From assembly GCA_950097015.1 (NCBI GenBank), contig CATNEN010000001.1:19596501-19660500 (forward strand): DNA of 64,000 bases, written 5' to 3'. Shown piece by piece: positions 51,721 through 61,643 of the stretch; positions within the stretch are counted from its first letter, which is position 1, and every line of letters begins with the position of its first letter. Both the position numbers and the translations under genes were made by a program. The notes under the pieces are model-generated. The model saw only the letters and a program-made list of their open reading frames with translations, made no database searches and was not told the DNA's origin. The stretch comes from Macrostomum hystrix. Lineage: Eukaryota; Platyhelminthes; Macrostomidae.

Positions 51721-51900
51721 CTATCGATTTAAAAGAATATTATTAACCCTAGTTTATTAATCATAAACTGTTTCTTCCCAATTCAGCTCGCCTGAATGTC
51801 CGCTGTCTGCGCGCACTCGCTGCTCAATCATTAGTAGTATCATTATAAATAATTTAAGGAATTTATTCTGTGATAAAGAAGCCATTATTTTCCGACACCA

Positions 51901-54118
51901 ATGGACTTTTATGTCGGCGGCGGCGGCAGCGGCGGCGGCAGTCAGCAGTCATCGTCGTCGGCTCGTTGGCAGCTGGTGAAGCAGATTGGTTCAGGCAGTT
52001 TCGGCGATATCTACTTCGGCGTCAACTGTGTCACCAAGGAGCCGGTGGCTGTGAAACTCGAACCAGCGACCGCCAGGCACCCGCAGTTGGAGTCTGAGTT
52101 TCGACTCTATCAACAGTTGAGCAAGGCTGGCACAGTGGGTGCTCCCGGTGTTGCCAAAGTCATTCACTTCGCTAAGGAGCTGCGGCATAATGTGCTGGTG
52201 ATGGAACTACTCGGACCTTCGCTAGAGGAGCTGTACAATTTCTGTTCGAGACAGTTCAGTGTTAAAACTGTGAGACGCCACACAAAATTGCACGTCCCGC
52301 ATTCTCTCTCAACAATAGGAAGACCACTTAGGGTATTAGCAAGACCAACATCTTCCAAAATGTTCAACCAATCGCCATGAAGATCTAGAACACGGCCTAA
52401 AATTTTCCGCTCTATCCGATAAAAACAGCTTCTAGAATTGCAAAACATCGGCATCGTCGAGATATTCAACAATTCTCGTCGGGGTCTTGAAAGTTAGTTC
52501 ATCGTAAATAGCTGAGCTTTGTTATCAATATGGTGGACTTTCACGAGAATCGGTCACTCGGTTTGGGAGCCATCGTGAACTGGGCAGCGGGCATTTCAAA
52601 TACCCCTTTGTCTTTCTACTGTTAATGCAGACATAATCCACAAATCCCCAAGGTGCTGATGCTGGCGGACCAGATGTTGAGTCGACTTGAGTACCTGCAC
52701 AGTCAGGGCTGGGTGCATCAGGATGTTAAGCCGGATAATTTCACAATGGGCCAGGGCCCGGCAATGCAGACTGTCTACCTGATTGACTTCGGACTGTGCA
52801 AACGTTACCTGGATTACAAGAGCCGACACATTCCCTACAGGGAGGATAGGTGAGATTCAGGAGAGGTAGACTGAGATTCAGGAGAAGTGGGCTGAGATTC
52901 AGAAGAAGTAGACTGAGATTCAGAAGAAGTAGACTGAGATTCAGAAGAAGTAGACTGAGATTCAGGAGAGTAGACTGAGATTCAGGAGAAGTAGACTGAG
53001 ATTCAGGAGAAGTAGACTGAGATTCAGGCAAGTAGACTGAGATTCAGGAGAAGTAGACTGAGATTCAGGCAAGTAGACTGAGATTCAGAAGAAGTAGACT
53101 GAGATTCAGGAGAAGTAGACTGAGATTCAGGCAAGTAGACTGAGATTCAGGAGAAGTAGGGTGAGATTCAGGAGAAGTAGACTGAGATTCAGGAGAAGTA
53201 GGGTGAGATTCAGGAGAAGTAGACTGAGATTCAGGCAAGTCTTCCAGACTGAGATTCAGGCAAGTAGGGTGAGATTCAGGAGAAGTAGTGTGAGATTCAG
53301 GAGAAGTAGACTGAGATTCAGGCAAGTAGAGTGAGATTCAGAAGAAGTAGACTGAGATTCAGGAGAAGTAGGGTGAGATTCAGGAGAAGTAGTGTGAGAT
53401 TCAGGAGAAGTAGACTGAGATTCAGGCAAGTAGAGTGAGATTCAGAAGAAGTAGACTGAGATTCAGGAGAAGTAGGGTGAGATTCAGGAGAAGTAGGGTG
53501 AGATTCAGGCAAGTAGACTGAGATTCAGAAGAAGTAGACTGAGATTCAGGAGAAGTAGGGTGAGATTCAGGAGAAGTAGGGTGAGATTCAGGCAAGTAGA
53601 GTGAGATTCAGAAGAAGTAGACTGAGATTCATGCAAGTAGAGTGAGTTTCAGCAGAAGTAGGCTCAGAGCAGTGTTTCCTCCATCCTCCAGACACCTGAC
53701 AGGCACAGCCCGCTACGCATCTATGAATGCTCACCTGGGCATTGAGCAGTCTCGCCGAGATGACCTGGAGAGCCTTGGCTACTGCCTGGCCTATTTTCTC
53801 CGCTCCCAGCTGCCCTGGCAGGGTCTCAAGGCAAATAATAAACGGCAGAAATACGAGAGAATCTCCGAGTGCAAGATGCAGACCAGCGTTGAGACTCTGT
53901 GCGCTGGGTTTCCCTGCTCAGAACTGGCTATGCTCATCAATTACTGCCGCAGTTTGCATTTTGATGAAGCACCGGACTATGCTTATCTGAGGCAGCTGCT
54001 GCGGATTGCAATGCGACAGTTGGGCTACCAGTTTGACTGGGCATTCGATTGGATTCTGCTTCGCAACCAAATCTGCTCGCAGCCGCCAAGTCAGCAGCAG
54101 CAGCAGCAGCAGCAGTAA
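51901..54118 (+). CDS. Casein kinase 1-like Ser/Thr kinase, three exons
   Basis: Exons 51901-52269, 52653-52849 and 53692-54118 give 993 nt, 330 aa, in phase. The N-terminus is Gly/Ser-rich (trinucleotide GGC repeat). Then come the glycine loop [12 protein letters not shown], the lysine in [22 protein letters not shown], the catalytic loop HQDVKPDN (145-152), DFGLCKRY (168 on), and [20 protein letters not shown] with the CK1-type activation segment. [16 protein letters not shown] and LPWQGLKA are CK1 signatures. The catalytic loop has Gln where CK1 normally has Arg (HRD). It ends with eight Gln from a CAG run. Intron 2 is a tandem array; the exon 2 acceptor is AAG. Closest to CK1 alpha/delta-type kinases; a divergent paralogue is likely. 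Confidence 0.93.
52850..53650 (+). repeat. ~20-bp repeat filling kinase intron 2
   Basis: About 40 units with core TGAGATTCAGGAGAAGTAGA, plus AGAAG, GCAAG and GTAGGG variants. It begins at the donor GGTGAGATTCAG, and units with AGTAGGGTGAGATTCAGG recreate a donor-like sequence. Confidence 0.96.
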
Positions 54119-54639
54119 AATCATGCTTTCTGAGCGAAGAATTTGTACTTTTCGAAAAGTTTCTTTTACCCCGCTAAAAATAGGGATGTTTCTTTGGGTG
54201 ATTCCAGATGGAATCTGCGGTGTTTCCAGAAAAAAGAAACAGCCGAACGCTGGAAACATACCAATCGGATGATTCCATGCTTAGAATCTACCCAACTGGG
54301 CGTTTTCTCGGTGCTTCTTGGTGGCGAAATGGAATCACCCAAAGAATCCTCCAGTTCGGAAGATTCCATGCTCAGAAACCGCCGAGGAATCGCCCGTAAA
54401 TAATTCTCTGGTTGTCCCATGGGCCACTGGTTCGGGTGATTCTTCGGCGGTTTCCGCACAATTTACGGTTACATCGGCTGCTTCCTGTGTGGTTTGTTTA
54501 ACTCTTGCGAGACAGGGGGGATTTCGGTAGATTCCACTCCTATTTTGCACAAAAACCCGCCGAAGAAGCAGCCGAATTTTTTACAAGGACAATTTTGTAG
54601 CTCGATTTAAGATACTCGACAATTATCATTCTCCGTATT

Positions 54640-55115
54640 TGAGAATTTGACAATGTCAGACTATTGTTATGAGAATGTCAGACTGTTGTCATGAGAATGT
54701 CAGACTGTTGTCATGAGAATGTCAGACTGTTGTCATGAAAATGTCAGACTGTTGTCATAAGAATGTCAGACTGTTGTCATAAGAATGTCAGACTGTTGTC
54801 ATGAGAATGTCAGACTGTTGTCATGAAAATGTCAGACAATTGTCATGAGAATGTCAGACTGTTGTCATGAGAATGTCAGACTGTTGTCATGAGAATGTCA
54901 GACTGTTGTCATGAGAATGTCAGACTATTGTCATGAGAATGTCAGACTGTTGTCATGAGAATGTCAGACTGTTGTCATGAGAATGTCAGACTGTTGTCAT
55001 GAAAATGTCAGACAATTGTCATGAGAATGTCAGACTGTTGTCATGAGAATGTCAGACTGTTGTCATGAGAATGTCAGACTGTTGTCATGAGAATGTCAGA
55101 CTATTGTCATGATAA
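54640..55115 (+). repeat. 22-bp repeat downstream of the kinase gene
   Basis: About 21 units with core GAATGTCAGACTGTTGTCAT. From 54119 to 54640 the DNA holds short imperfect repeats (GATTCCATGC, GCGGTTTCC) but no recognisable gene. Confidence 0.95.
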
Positions 55116-55384
55116 TGTCACTCCATTTTTTTATATAAAAATATTTTTCAAATACCTGTTTTGCTTTAGATATTTAATAAAACTATATATATATTTAGTT
55201 GAGCACTGCCGCTATGTACATACTTTTTATTAAAGAAAGCCACTGTAATTGATTTATATTTTTCATTATTTTTAATTACTAATCACTGCAGTAAATTATT
55301 TTATTCACTAGAACTTTTGTGTCCAACCAGATTAGCCTGAGCTTCCGTTATTTTATGCAAGTTTAATTGGACATACTTTGGCCG

Positions 55385-55760
55385 TTAAGTTTGTATCTAA
55401 CAGGTGGAAAATTGTGTCTAACAGGTGGAAAATTGTATCTAACAGGTGGAAAATTGTGTCTAACAGGTGGAAAATTGTGTCTAACAGGTGGAAAATTGTG
55501 TCTAACAGGTGGAAAATTGTGTCTAACAGGTGGAAAATTGTGTCTAACAGATTTCAGTTGCGTCTGACATGTTGACGCCAAAGTCTAACATTTTGACAGC
55601 AATGTCTAACATGTTGACAGCAATGTCTAACATGTTTACAGCAATGTCTAACATGTTGACAGCAATGTCTAACATGTTTACAGCAATGTCTAACATGTTG
55701 ACAGCAATGTCTAACATGCTGACAGGAATGTCGAACATGTCAGCGATATCTAGAACGGCG
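55385..55760 (+). repeat. Two adjoining 21-bp arrays
   Basis: 55390-55555 has about eight units of TGTCTAACAGGTGGAAAATT. 55565-55760 has about nine units of TGTCTAACATGTTGACAGCA. Same period, and both open with TGTCTAACA, so one probably derives from the other. From 55760 to 55990 nothing clear is seen. Confidence 0.93.
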
Positions 55761-55993
55761 TCTAGCAGATCAGTTTCTTCAACTGTCAAGTTGACCATGT
55801 TAAAGTTTTTCATCACCTGTTAGGACAAACTATTTTTCGCATCGATATTTAACGTGTGTCCTTGAGTCAAGGTACTTAAGTATCAATCATAGCTTAGCAT
55901 GTTTTGTGTTCAATTCATTTTAACTATACATTCTGTTCAGTCTTCCAGTAACTTGAAATTGCCAAAATTTATTTAGAATATTGCACTAAATAT

Positions 55994-56718
55994 TTGTTGT
56001 GCTGCGATGTGCCCTGCGAGCCTGTGGTGCCTCTGGTGCCTCAGGTCTCCGGTGAGTCGGCCTCACCTCAGCTGCCATCGCATTCGGCCTCGGCCAGTGC
56101 CACAACGGTGCCAAAGAATTGTCCAACCGGCCGTGGACATTCACATGAAGCGGTGAGTGTGTCACAATATTCACGTCATTCCTAAAGAATTTATCAGACA
56201 GTAAATTCAATGTATTTTTGTGTCAGAAAGTCAAACATTATTTCGCGTAGTAAGTTTTTCAGGAAGGGCACAATTCTTTTAGTAATCACGTTCAGATCAA
56301 TACTTGTAACCGGAAGTTTGAAAGTATTCAGAACGCGATCATTAAGATTTTCAAGGGCAAGAACTTGTAACTTGATCTTGATCTTAAAATTGGTTTCTTT
56401 TCCGTATTGGTTCGTGCATTTAATGTTCAAACCCTTGCCTGTAGAACGCACTTTAGTTTACTGAATTCTGCGCAAAGTGATCTGGCGCGCAGGATTCAGT
56501 ACGCTTCAAGCGAATTCGCTAATTGGACGGAGGATGAGAAGGGCCGGTTTTTACGGGCGTTTAAGAAATTCGGCAAGGAGTTTTCTAAGATCGCCGCCGC
56601 CATCCGTAGCAAGACTGTAGCCCAATGTGTCGCATTTTACTATAGCTCAAAGTATGAGCCTAACTTTAAGGATATGTACGCCGCCAAGAAGCGAGCAGCC
56701 AGGCGGAAGCGTCCATGA
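55994..56718 (+). CDS. SANT-domain protein, partial (3' exons)
   Basis: The second exon (start uncertain, 56445, 56457 or 56500; stop TGA at 56716-56718) encodes a SANT/Myb-like domain: NWTEDEKGRFLRAFKKFG, then IAAAIRSKTVAQCVAFYY, ending in the basic tail KKRAARRKRP. SANT domains of this kind occur in chromatin corepressors (NCoR, RCOR, MIER types) and bind histone tails or deacetylases. An upstream exon of Ser/Ala/Pro-rich sequence, about 55994-56152 with donor GTGAGT, joins in phase only to 56500. A start codon and 5' exons were not identified, so the gene model is incomplete. Confidence 0.6.
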
Positions 56719-57093
56719 ATAACATATTAATTATAATATTATTTCTTTAAAACAATTTATTTGGGCAAATAATTCAGGCTGCATTCACTTTTAATTTACT
56801 TTACTTTTACTTTTAATATCATATAATATCATATAATAATATATTATATTAGTTTTTGTAATAATGTGTAGTTACCCCTTTCAGGCCATGATAAAATGAA
56901 GATAGATTAACCTGTCCCACATGTCCCTGACCCGAAGAAGCGACGCATCTGTAGGCTGTGTATGGCTCAGTTTATAGACTGGAGTGACGCCACAGACACT
57001 CTCAAGCTGATCTGGTACTCATTTTACAACTGGTCAAACATTCTTAATGTAACTATAGCTACAAAGGCATTTCCGACATAGCTTGTACCAAGT

Positions 57094-57152
57094 TAAGTCG
57101 GAAATCGAACCCCCGACCTTCAATTCGTGAGTCCGGCACCCTAACTAAACTG
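57094..57152 (-). mobile_element. tRNA-like SINE head
   Basis: Minus strand: GTTTAGTTAGGGTGCCGGAC, then GGTCGGGGGTTCGATTTCCG with a good B-box. Not a clean cloverleaf. Confidence 0.55.
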
Positions 57153-57219
57153 TTTAAAAATATTTTAACGATGCGTAATTTTCTCGATTTCCTCTATTTT
57201 AAATATATAATTTAACTAG

Positions 57220-58636
57220 AATCGAGAAAAGCAGATGCGAGCTTTGGAAGCAGAAAACGCCTGGCTAAAAGAAATGCTGCGAATTCAGCACGTCCTCATT
57301 ATAAGCCAACGCAGGACCCTAGAATCGGTTCAAGGGTCTCCAAACCCAAAAATTCCTAGTGTAAGCCGTAAAATTTTAGTTACCAATTCTTAATTCCATA
57401 TTTTAACTAAGCATTCATAGTCTTTCTGCGAAAGCTTTGAATAAAAAAGTTGTCAATTTACAAACTTATAAAAAGGTTATAAGCATAATCCAGTCGTTTG
57501 GTGTTCGGTGTCCATTAATCTTTTTATTATCCAACATGCTTTTTCAACACGTAAGTTTTTCAAGCTTTTAAGGGCAAATGAAAAAAAATTACATTATAAC
57601 TTTAGCTAAATATATTTATATAACCTCAAATATAACCTGTCCAGCCAGCTGAAGGTGCCGGTGCCGGTGCCGCCGGTGCCACTGTGACGGCCGCCTCTGC
57701 CACCTCCGCTGCTACCGCCACCACCACCAGCTCCGCTGCTGCCACTGTAAGTATTTTGTATCTGCTAGTATTCACGTTTACTTGTAGCAGATCTATATAA
57801 GCGGTATTCAGCACGCTATGCAGAGAGATAGCATAGAAACCCTGTCGCAAATTTTACGAGCTCGTAGTATAGTATAGCATTGCATAGCATGATACCTTGC
57901 CCCAGATTCTACACAGGCCTACGATATCGTATAGATGTAAATTAGCAAGATGTGCATTACTGTTCATTCGATCTAAATCCTACTCAAAATAGACACCGGA
58001 CGCGCGTCGGTCCGTTATTAATGGATCCTCGTATTTGAGGTTATACTTTAAGCCTCTACATGCTCATACAAGCCTCATACATACTTTAATTTAAAAAATA
58101 TAGATAGACATCGATGCCTCATTCGGCAGTGGCGACGACGAAGGCCCTGCCGAAGTCAGTATCCGCGGCCCTACGCGGGGAGCAAGCTTTAAGGGTGCAC
58201 GAAAGGCAGCAGGCCAAGCAGAAGTCCTCCGGCGGCTCCTTAGCAATGACGATTCAGCCGTAACTGTTAGTGCTACCCGGAGCAAAGGCCGCGGAGCTTT
58301 TGCTGCGTGTGCCCTCGCCAGAGGAGCATGCGTATGCGAATATGCAGGCAAGCTCCTCAGCAAGACTGAATCCGACACTCGCTACGTTGAGCTCGCCGAG
58401 GCCGACAAGGACACGTTTTTTTTATTTTACTTTGAATACAATGGCCGGGAATATGCTATCGACGCCACGGACACCGATCGCGTCGGAAGGTTCCTGAATC
58501 ATTCTCGGACAACAAAAAAACTGCCGGTGTCCAATATCCGGGAGGCGTGATTCGACCGGCCCTATATTTCCAGACTACAAGATATGTTCCTAAGGGACGC
58601 CGAAACTGTGGAGATTGCAAGTGGCTGAACGATTAG
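57220..58636 (+). pseudogene. SET8-like methyltransferase exons with apparent frameshift
   Basis: Three phase-0 exons are supported. 57220-57360 is a leucine-zipper-like segment (NREKQMRALEAENAWLKEML). 57645-57746 is an Ala/Thr/Gly-rich linker. 58104 onward carries a SET domain: KGRGAFA (SAM-binding loop), FFLFYFEYNGREYAIDAT and RVGRFLNHS (NHS at 58497-58505). This pattern is closest to KMT5A/SET8 H4K20 methyltransferases. The frame stops at TGA 58548, but SET-like sequence (GGVIRPALYFQTTRYVPKG) resumes in another frame from about 58540 to TAG 58634. This implies a one-base loss, a sequencing error or an inactivated copy. The usual C-terminal GEELxYDYG with the catalytic Tyr is absent in either frame. 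No start exon was found, and whether all three exons form one gene is inference. Confidence 0.6.
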
Positions 58637-59028
58637 AATAAAACTCGTTCTAAAAATATTCCCGTCAGAAATCAATGCAAGATAAAGCTTAAACATACTT
58701 AAAAAATCGATTTAGACCACTTACAATTCTTTACTTAATAGCTTAATTGCTTAGTTGCTTAATACTTAATTACTTCATGGCTGATATATTGCTCATAATT
58801 TTTTTTCATTGACCTCCTTATATTTTCTTTTTTAATTTTTGGTTTGCTTAGTACTTCGTATTTTACTTTGCTTACAATTTTGTGTTGCTTTGCTTATCAT
58901 TTTGCTTATTGGTTTGATAATTGAAGATTTTCTCTCCCTAGTGGGCCATACTTCGAAAAAAATAACATGGTCGATAATGAGATTAGAATTTCGCAGCATT
59001 TCCAAGAAATAAATTCGATTACTTAATT

Positions 59029-60182
59029 CAGGGGTCGGCAAACTCCGGCCCGCGGGCCAGATGCGGCCCTCGAAGCTCCCAAATCCGACCCGTTGCCCCT
59101 TCTGACATCTACAGTGTCCTGTTTCATCTCTCTCGCGTCTCATCTCTCCTGTATCTAATCTCTCCCGTGTCTAATCTCTCCCGTGTCTAATCTCTCCCGT
59201 GTCTAATTTCTCCCGTGTCTAATCTCTCCTGTGTCTAATCTCTCCCGTGTCTAATTTCTCCCGTGTCTAATCTCTCCCGTGTCTAATCTCTCCCGTGTCT
59301 AATCTCTCCCGTGTCTCATCTCTCCCGTGTCTAATTTCTCCCGTGTCTAATTTCTCCCGTGTCTAATCTCTCCCGTGTCTAATCTCTCCCGTGTCTAATT
59401 TCTCCCGTGTCTAATTTCTCCCGTGTCTAATCTCTCCCGTGTCTAATCTCTCCCGTGTCTAATCTCTCCCGTGTCTCATCTCTCCCGTGTCTAATTTCTC
59501 CCGTGTCTAATTTCTCCCGTGTCTAATCTCTCCCGTGTCTAATCTCTCCCGTGTCTAATCTCTCCCGTGTCTAATTTCTCCCGTGTCTAATCTCTCCTGT
59601 GTCTAATCTCTCCCGTGTCTAATCTCTCCCGTGTCTAATCTCTCCTGTGTCTAATTTCTCCCGTGTCTAATCTCTCCCGTGTCTAATCTCTCCCGTGTCT
59701 AATTTCTCCCGTGTCTAATCTCTCCTGTGTCTAATCTCTCCCGTGTCTAATCTCTCCCGTGTCTAATCTCTCCTGTGTCTAATTTCTCCCGTGTCTAATC
59801 TCTCCCGTGTCTAATCTCTCCCGTGTCTAATTTCTCCCGTGTCTAATCTCTCCTGTGTCTAATCTCTCCCGTGTCTAATCTCTCCCGTGTCTAATTTCTC
59901 CCGTGTCTAATCTCTCCTGTGTCTAATCTCTCCCGTGTCTAATCTCTCCTGTGTCTAATCTCTCCCGTGTCTAATTTCTCCCGTGTCTAATCTCTCCCGT
60001 GTCTAATCTCTCCCGTGTCTAATCTCTCCCGTGTCTCATCTCTCCCGTGTCTCATCTCTCCCGTGTCTCATCTCTCCCGTGTCTCATCTCTCCCCTATCT
60101 CATATTTATACAGTCAATGCGGCCCGCTGTCGTCTTTTAGGCTCTCTCTTGGCCCGCCAGCAAATAAGTTTGCCTACCCCTG
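59029..60182. mobile_element. hAT-type MITE, 1154 bp, with internal array
   Basis: Begins CAGGGGTCGGCAAACT and ends AGTTTGCCTACCCCTG, near-perfect 16-bp inverted repeats. It is flanked by the exact 8-bp duplication ACTTAATT (59021-59028 and 60183-60190). The ends match the 240-bp element at 15267-15506. The interior is almost wholly a tandem array. No transposase. The spacer 58640-59020 is AT-rich with no gene. Confidence 0.95.
59150..60090. repeat. 16-bp array inside the hAT MITE
   Basis: About 58 units of TCTCTCCCGTGTCTAA with TTT, CTG and CAT variants in recurring blocks. The short MITE copy has only a few TCTCATCTC-like units at the same place. Confidence 0.97.
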
Positions 60183-60829
60183 ACTTAATTCGAAACTAAT
60201 TAATGTAAAGTTCCTGGTCTTTTTATATTATTTCTAGAACCTGAAGAGAGAATAAATGCTCCAGACATTAGAAGGTCGGTATACTGATATGAAGTTTCTT
60301 CACTTTACCTTCTGGCCATCCTAGGTTTGTGTATTCGGACTTTCAGTTGTGTAAATATTCTGAAATCGTGTATAGACCTCCTAAAGCGAAAAATATCCTA
60401 AGTAGTTGTCAAACATTTTTCTATGCGGCCAAGTGAATCTCGACTTTTAGTCGATCGAATCGACTCGACTTTTATCTCGATTTTTATAGTTACATATATT
60501 TGTACAACTGTCCAAAACTTTTTTGTAAATTACGTTATAGATCCGTGTCCTTTGTTACAATTAAGATGTTTTTTGTTCGATTTCACAGTGATTCAGGTGT
60601 TTTGATTTTAAGACGCCATTTTTTCCATTTATTAGAAATGCATTCGTTGAATAATAACATTATATACTTATATATACAAGGGCTGTGGTCTATGATAGCT
60701 TGACTCTATGGTCAGGTGCAAGTACTGTCACTGCTGTCAAATCGATTTCCAGAAAGCCTTAGTAAAAGTGTGTTCGTTTTTTTGTAATTATATTTCCCTT
60801 AAAAATGAATTCTGGTTTCCTGTCAGCCA

Positions 60830-61445
60830 GTGTCAGATTTTTCTTGTCACCCATTGTCAGATTATTCTTGTCAGATTATTGTCACCCAGTGTCAGATTAT
60901 TCTTGTCACCCATTGTTAGATTATTCTTGTCAGATTATTCTTGTCGGATTATTCTTGTCAGATTATTGTCACCCAGTGTCAGATTATTCTTGTCAGATTA
61001 TTCTTGTCAGATTATTGTCACCCAGTGTCAGATTATTCTTGTCAGATAGTGTCAGATTATTCTTCTCAGATAGTGTCAGATTATTCTTGTCAGACAGTGT
61101 CAGATTATTCTTGTCAGACAGTGTCAGATTATTCTTGTCAGACAGTGTCAGATTATTCTTGTCAGACAGTGTCAGATTATTCTTGTCAGGCAGTGTCAGA
61201 TTATTCTTGTCAGACAGTGTCAGATTATTCTTGTCACCCAGTGTCAGATTATTCTTGTCACCCAGTGTCAGATTATTCTTGTCACCCAGTGTCAGATTAT
61301 TCTTGTCAGACAGTGTCAGATTATTCTTGTCAGACAGTGTCAGATTATTCTTGTCAGGCAGTGTCAGATTATTCTTGTCAGACAGTGTCAGATTATTCTT
61401 GTCACCCAGTGTCAGATTATTCTTGTCAGACGGTGTGAGATTATT
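60830..61445 (+). repeat. ~24-bp repeat upstream of the phosphatase gene
   Basis: About 25 units with core GTCAGATTATTCTTGTCAGA and CAGTGT or CCCAGT. Ends about 35 bp before the TATA-like box of the next gene. Between 60190 and 60830 there is plain AT-rich DNA. Confidence 0.95.
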
Positions 61446-61476
61446 ATTGCTAGAAATTTTCTGCCGATAAAAGAAG

Positions 61477-61523
61477 TATAAAATAAGTAAGATTGGGCAC
61501 TCGACTCTTGCTGAGGTGTTAAG
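61477..61523 (+). promoter_or_regulatory. Candidate core promoter of the phosphatase gene
   Basis: TATAAAAT (61477-61484) lies 30 bp before CTTGCTGAGGTGTTAAG (61507-61523), which matches the ATP13A1 upstream 17-mer at 16 of 17 positions. The coding start is 121 bp downstream. Confidence 0.5.
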
Positions 61524-61643
61524 ATTAAAAGTGCAACAAAGTGGTTTCAGCCACAGACTAATAAGAGAAGGCGTTCATAGAAAACTTTGTATCTCGGCTA
61601 GCTGAGTTTGTTGAGCTAAACAAGCTAAAACCTTGGCCCAGAC

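Noticed and set aside
56930-57075. Additional exon (PDPKKRRIC) that could supply a basic region to the leucine zipper at 57220
   Set aside because: Suggestive, but the only good donor (GTAGGC) leaves phase 1, while the next exon needs phase 0.
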